From Closterium sp. NIES-65 (lineage: Eukaryota > Streptophyta > Zygnematophyceae > Desmidiales > Closteriaceae), in NCBI GenBank assembly GCA_948144175.1, contig CANXME010000400.1, positions 38,681-102,680 of the forward strand: a stretch of 64,000 nucleotides of DNA, given 5' to 3'. Below, piece by piece: positions 59,301-64,000 of the stretch. Both the position numbers and the translations under genes were made by a program. Position 1 is the first letter of the stretch. Each line of letters starts with the position of its first letter. Under the pieces are notes generated by a model. That model saw only the letters and a list, made by a program, of their open reading frames with translations, ran no database searches and was not told the DNA's origin.

Positions 59301-60460
59301 TGGTTCAGGAGCTTGCCTGGTCTAGGAGCTTGCCTGGTCCAGGAGCTTGCCTGGTCCAGGTTCGTGCCTGGTCCACGAGCTTGCCTGGTCCAAAAGCTTG
59401 CCTGGTCCAGGAGCTTGCCTGGTCTAAGATCTTGCATGGTCCAGGAGCGTGCCTAGTCCAAGAGCTTGCCTGGTCAAGGAGCTTTCCTGGTCCAGGAGCT
59501 TGCCTGGTCCAGGAGCTAGCTTGGTCCAGGAGCTTGCGTGGTCCAGGAGCTTGTGTGGTCCAGGAGCTTGCCTGGTCCACGAGCCTGCCTGGTCCAAGAG
59601 CTTGCCTGGTCCAGGAGCATGCATGGTCCACGAGCGTGCCTGGTCTAGGAGCTTGCCTGGTCCAGGAGCTTGCCTGGTCAAGGAGCAGGCCTAGTCCAGG
59701 AGCTTGCCTAGTCCAGGAGCTTGCCTGGTCCACGAGCCTGCCAAGTCCAAGAGCTTCCCTGGTTCAAGAGCGTGCATGGTCCACGAGCGTGCCTGGTCTT
59801 GGAGCTTGCCCGGTCCAAGAGCTTGCCTGGTATAGGACCTTGCCCGGTCCAAGAGCTTGCTTGGTCCAGAAGCCTCCCTGGTCCAAGAGCTTGCTTGGTC
59901 CAGGAGCTTGCCTCGTCCAAGAGCTTGCCTGGTCCAAGAGCTTGCGTGGTCCAAGAGCTTGCCTGGTCTAGGAGCTTGCCTGGTCCAGGAGCTTCCTTGG
60001 TCCACGAGCGTGCCTGGTCCACGAGTTTGCCTGGTCCAGAAACTTGCCTGGTCCAGGAGCTTGCCTGGTCCAGGAGCTTGCATGGTCCAGGAGCGTGCCT
60101 GGTCAAGGAGCTTGCCTGGTCCAAGAGCTTGCCTGGTCCAAGAGCTTGCCTAGTCCAAAAGCTTGCGTGGTCCAGGAGCTTGCTTGGTCCAGGAGCTTGC
60201 CTGGTCTAGGAGCTTGCCTGGTTTAGGAGCTTGCTTGGTCCTGGAGCATGCCTGGTCAACAAGTTTGCCTGGTCCAGGTGCTTGCCTGGTCTAGGAGCTT
60301 GCATGGTCCAGGAGCGTGCCTGGTCCAGGAGCTTGCCTGGTCCAGGAGCTTGCCTGGTCCAAGAGCTTGCCTGGTCCAGGAGCTTGCCTGTTCCACGAGC
60401 GTGCCTGGTCCAGGAGCTTGCCTTGTCCATGAGCTTTCTTTGTCTGTGAGCTTGCCTGAT
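59301..60460 (-). repeat. Reverse array block repeating 50212-51360
   Basis: Aligned to M1 at a constant offset of 9093 bp (59305-59733 against 50212-50640, 60231 against 51138). Markers include the GGACCTTGCCC series near 59838, CCTCCCTGG near 59873 and CTTTGTCTGTGAGC near 60447. It is joined to neighbours related to other parts of M1, which shows the region is a mosaic and not a clean third copy. Confidence 0.82.
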
Positions 60461-62640
60461 CTAGGAGCTTGCCTGGTTGAGGAGCTTTCCTGGTCCAAGA
60501 GCATGCCTGGTCCAGGAGCTTGCCTGGTCCAGGAGCGTGCCTGGTCCAAGTGTTTGCGTGGTCCAGGAGCTTGCGTGGTCCAGGAGCTTGCCTGGTCCAG
60601 GAGCTTGCCTGGTCCAGGAGCTTGCCTGGTCCAAGAGCTTGCCTGGTCCAAGAGCTTGCGTGGTCCAGGAGCTTCCCTGGTCCAGGAGCATGCCTGGTCT
60701 AGGAGCTTGCCTGGTCCAGGAGCTTGCCTGGTCCAGGAGCGTGCATGGTCCACGAGTTTGCCTGGTCGAGAAGCTTGCCTGGTCCTGGAGCTTGCCTCGT
60801 CTAGGAGCTTGCCTGGTCCAAGAGCTTGCCTGGTCCAGGAGCTATCCTGGTCCAAGAGCTTGCCTGGTCCAGGAGCTTGCCTGTTCTACGAGCGTGCCTG
60901 GTCTAGGAGCTTGCCTTGTCCAGGAGCTTTCTTGGTCCGTTAGCTTTCCTCGTCCAGGAGCTTGCCTGGTCGAGGAGCTTTCTTGGTCCAAGAGCTTGCC
61001 TGGTCCACGAGGTTGCTTGGTCTAGGAGCTTGACTGGTCTAGGAGCGTGGCTGATCCACAAGCTTGCATGGTCCAAGAGCGTGCCTGGACCAGGACTGTG
61101 CGTGGTCCACGAGCGAGCCAGGTCCAGGAGCTTGCCTGGTCCAGGAGCTTTCGTGGTCCAGGAGCTTGCCTGGTCCGGAAGCTTGCCTGGTCCAGGAGCT
61201 TGCCTGGTCCACGAGCCTGCCTGGTCCAAGAGCTTGCTTGGTCCAAGAGCGTGCATGGTCCACGAGCGTGCCTGGTCCAGGAGCTTGCGTGGTCCAGGAG
61301 CTTGCCTGGTCCAGGAGCTTGCCTGGTCCAAAAGCTTGCTTGGTCCAGAAGCCTGCCCGGTCCAAGAGCTTGCCTGGTCCAGGAGCGTGCCTGGTCCAAG
61401 AGCTTGCGTGGTCCAGGAGCTTGCGTGGTCCAGGAGCTTGCCTGGTCCAGAAGCTTGCCTGGTCCAAGAGCTTGCCTGGTCCAAGAGCTTGCCTAGTTTA
61501 AGAGCTTGCGTGGTCTAGGAGCTTGCCTTGTCCACGAGCTTGCCTGGTCTAGGAGCTTGCCTTGTCTAGGAGCTAGCCTTGTCCAGGAGCTTTCCTTGTC
61601 CACGAGTTTGCCCGGTCCAGAAGCTTACGTGGTCCAAGAGCTTGCCTGGTCTAGGAGCTTGCATGGTCCAGGAGCGTGCCTAGTCCAGGAGCTTGCCTGG
61701 TCCAGGAGCTATCCTGGTCCGGGAGCTTTCCTGGTCCAGGAGCTTGCCTGGTCTAGGAGCTCGCCTGTTCCACGAGCGTGCCTGGTCCAGGAGCTTGGCT
61801 TGTCCAGGAGCTTTCTTGGTCCGTTAGCTTGCGTGGTTCAGGAGCTTGCCTGGTCCACGAGCTTGCCTGGTCTAGGAGCTTGCCTATTCCAGGAGCTTGC
61901 CTGGTCTAGGAGCTTGCCTAGTCCACGAGCTTGCCTGGTCGAGGAGCTTGCCTGGTCCAGGAGCTTGCCTGGTCCAAGAGCTTGCCTGGTCCAGGAGCTT
62001 GCCTGTTCCACGAGCGTGCCTGGTCTAGGAGCTTGCCTTGTCCAGGAGCTTGCGTGGTCCTGGAGCTTCCCTGGTCCAGGAGCTTGCCAAGTCTAGGAGC
62101 TTGCCTGGTCCAGGAGCTTGCCTGGTCCAGGAGCGTGCATGGTCCACGAGTTTGCCTGGTCCAGAAGCTTGCCTGGTCCTGGAGCTAGCCTGGTCTAGGA
62201 GCTTGCCTGGTCCAAGAGCTTGCCTGGTCCAGGAGCTTGCCTGTTCCACGAGCGTGCCTGGTCTAGGAGCTTGCCCTGTCAAGGAGCTTTCTTGGTCCGT
62301 TAGCTTGCCTCCTCCAGGAGCTTGCCTGGTCCAGGAGCTTTCCTGGTCCAAGAGCTTGCCTGGTCTAGGAGCGTGGCTGATCCACAAGCTTGCCTGGTCC
62401 AAGAGCGTGCCTCGACCAGGACTGTGCGTGGTCCACGAGCGAGCCAGGTCCAGGAGCTTGCCTGGTCCAGGAGCTTTCGTGGTCCAGGAGCTTGCCTGGT
62501 CCGGAAGCTTGCCTGGTCCAGGAGCTTGCCTGGTCCACGAGCCTGCCTAGTCCAAGAGCTTGCTTGGTCCAAGAGCGTGCATGGTCCACGAGCGTGCCTG
62601 GTCCAGGAGCTTGCGTGGTCCAGGAGCTTGCCTGGTCCGG
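60461..62640 (-). repeat. Reverse array with 1,326-bp offset duplication
   Basis: The first ~440 bp resembles 48880-49350 of M1. Then a distinctive series (GCGTGGCTGATCCACAAGC at 61045, GGACCAGGACTGTGCG near 61087, GAGCGAGCCAGG near 61120, GAGCTTTCGTGG near 61146, GGTCCGGAAGC near 61175) recurs with GCGTGGCTGATCC at 62371, exactly 1,326 bp (78 units) later. Just upstream the offset is 1,360 bp (GGTCCGTTAGC at about 60935 and 62295), so two units were gained or lost between. Confidence 0.85.
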
Positions 62641-64000
62641 GAGCTTGCCTGGTCAAAAAGCTTGCTTGTCCAGAAGCCTGCCCGGTCCAAGAGCTTGCCT
62701 GGTCCAGGAGCGTGCCTGGTCCAAGAGCTTGCGTGGTCTAGGAGCTTGCGTGGTCCAAGAGCTTGCCTGGTCCAGAAGCTTGCCTGGTCCAAGAGCTTGC
62801 CTGGTCCAAGAGCTTGCCTGGTCCAAGAGCTTGCGTGTCTAGGAGCTTGCGTGGTCCACGAGCTTGCTGGTCTAGGAGCTTGCCTAGTCCACGAGCCTGC
62901 GTGGTCCACAAGCTTGCCTGGTCCACGAGCTTGCCGTGGTCCAAGAGCTTGCGTGGTCCACGAGCTTGCCTGGTCCACGAGCTTGCCTGGTCCACGAGCT
63001 TGCATGGTCCAGGAGCGTCCCTGGTCCAGGAGCTTGCCTGGTCGAGGAGCTTTAGTGGTCCAGGAGCTTGCCTGGTCCGGAAGCTTGCCTGGTCCAGGAG
63101 CTTGCCTGGTCCACGAGCCTGCCTAGTCCAAGAGCTTGCCTGGTCCAAGAGCGTGCCATGGTCCACGAGCGTGCCTGGTCCAGGAGCTTGCGTGGTCCAG
63201 GAGCTTGCCTGGTCCAGGAGCTTGCCTGGTCCAAAAGCTTGCTTGGTCCAGAAGCCTGCCCAGTCCAAGAGCTTGCCTGGTCCAGGAGCGTGCCTGGTCC
63301 AAGAGCTTGCGTGGTCCAGGAGCTTGCGTGGTCCAGGAGCTTGGCTGGGTCCAGGAGCTTGCCTTGTCCAAGAGCATGCCTGGTCCAAGAGCTTGCGTGG
63401 TCTAGGAGCTTGCCAGGTCCACGAGCTTGCCTGGTCTAGGAGCTTGCCTGGTCCAGGAGCTTGCCTGGTCCAGGAGCGTGCCAGGTCCACGAGTTTGCCT
63501 GGTCCATAAGCTTGCCTGGTCCAAGAGCTTGCCTGGTCTAGGAGCTTGCATGGTCCAGGAGCGTGCCTAGTCCAGGAGCTTGCCTGGTCCAGGAGCTATC
63601 CTCGTCCAGGAGCTTGCCTGGTCCAGGAGCTTGCCTAGTCTAGGAGCTTGCTTGTTCCACGAGCGTGCCTGGTCCAGGAGCTTGCCTGGTCCAGGAGCTT
63701 GCCTTGTCCAGGAGCGTGCCTAGTCCATAGCTTGCCTGGTCCAGGAGCTATCCTCGTCCAGGAGCTTGCCTGGTCCAGGAGCTTGCCTAGTCTAGGAGCT
63801 GGCCTGTTCCACGAGCGTGCCTGGTCCCGGAGCTTGCCTGGTCCAGGAGCTTGCCTGTCCAAGAGCTTGCGTGGTCGAGGAGCTTGCCTGGTCCAGGAGC
63901 TTGCCTGATCTAGGAGCTTGCTGGGTCCAGGAGCTTGCCTGTCTAGGAGCTTGCCTGGTCCAAGAGCTTGCGTGGTCCAGGAGCTTGCCTGGTCCAGGAG
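62641..64000 (-). repeat. Indel-rich end of the reverse array
   Basis: Still the 17-bp unit, but one- and two-base gains and losses are common: CTTGTCCAG near 62667, GCGTGTCTAGG near 62831, GCTTGCTGGTC near 62864, GCCGTGGTCC near 62933, GTGCCATGG near 63155, GGCTGGGTCC near 63344, GTCCATAGC near 63724, GCCTGTCC near 63852, GCTGGGTCC near 63921 and GCCTGTCTAGG near 63938. The related stretch 57600-58700 has almost none of these. This is either a degenerating edge or residual sequencing error. Confidence 0.85.

Larger units (their letters stand above)
46118..64000 (-). repeat. 17-bp satellite array, reverse orientation (second block)
   Basis: About 17.9 kb of the reverse-complement unit runs to the window edge and is still in the array at base 64000. 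Its higher-order structure differs from the forward domain: the main period is about 6.9 kb (46145-52974 repeated from 52975), followed by blocks related at offsets of about 9.09 kb, 5.29 kb and 1,326 bp. Units are mostly exact 17-mers up to about 62.6 kb, after which one- and two-base indels become frequent. No other sequence class is visible. Confidence 0.97.

Noticed and set aside
58514..59971. Longest open frame, 485 codons on the + strand
   Set aside because: It is a run of the 17-residue cycle that appears wherever no variant unit supplies a stop. Overlapping frames on both strands are equally open, and it has no non-repeat start region, domain or signal.
1..64000. Structural protein with Pro/Gly- and Trp-rich repeats (silk, collagen or mucin-like exon)
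   Set aside because: Units are not a multiple of three, units of 13 to 18 bp shift the frame freely, stops (TAG in CTAGG, TGA in TTGACC, TAA in CTAAACC) are scattered throughout, and the array flips strand three times.
1..64000. CRISPR array
   Set aside because: Repeats abut with no unique spacers, the period is 17 bp, and there are no cas genes or leader.
1..64000. Telomeric or G-quadruplex repeat
   Set aside because: The unit has no G-runs longer than two (apart from rare variants) and no TTAGGG-like motif.
1..64000. CENP-B box, because both are 17 bp
   Set aside because: The unit does not contain the CENP-B core (TTCG, A-rich, CGGGA); only the length agrees.
39498..64000. Simple giant palindrome centred on 39498
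   Set aside because: Beyond the 25-bp palindrome the order of variant units on the two sides does not mirror, so the right side is not a fold-back copy of copy C.

Overview
The whole 64,000-base window is one tandem array of a 17-bp unit, consensus GCAAGCTCCTGGACCAG (11 of 17 bases G or C), about 3,765 units by length. I find no gene, RNA gene, transposon, promoter or unique sequence longer than a unit. A GC-rich mega-array of a short unit with multi-kilobase higher-order repeats points to a eukaryotic nuclear satellite or very large minisatellite (heterochromatic, subtelomeric or pericentromeric are all possible). The sequence does not name the species.

Layout by strand: the unit reads forward in 1-39497, reverse in 39498-44190, forward in 44191-46117 and reverse in 46118-64000. 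The three strand switches are abrupt, with no foreign sequence between them. The first sits in a perfect 25-bp palindrome. Junctions 1 and 3 are mirror points of a long inverted repeat (39498-41350 against 44390-46117) whose arms share private indels.

Layout by higher-order repeat: the forward domain is built from a unit of about 14.05-14.1 kb. Copy A is 1-14050, copy B 14051-28150, and copy C starts at 28151, is divergent, and is cut by the strand switch at 39498. Nested in these are a ~2.05-kb block X (tandem pair plus a third diverged copy in A and B, one copy in C), a ~1.7-kb block Y, a 967-bp tandem duplication only in A, and smaller steps of 119 to 1,393 bp. The reverse domain uses a different family: a ~6.9-kb repeat (46145-52974 and 52975-57600), then a patchwork of duplicated blocks to the end. 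The nesting suggests an order of events: C split off, block X doubled, A and B duplicated recently (about ten substitutions by eye in the first 1.3 kb), then A gained its 967-bp duplication.

Coding: neither strand of the consensus has a stop codon, and three units make 51 nt (17 codons), so all six frames stay open until a variant unit brings in TAG, TAA or TGA. Long open frames are therefore expected by construction on both strands and are not annotated as genes. The items worth following up are the strand-switch architecture, the 14-kb nested repeat, and a cluster of frame-breaking indels in the last 1.4 kb that may be a consensus error.
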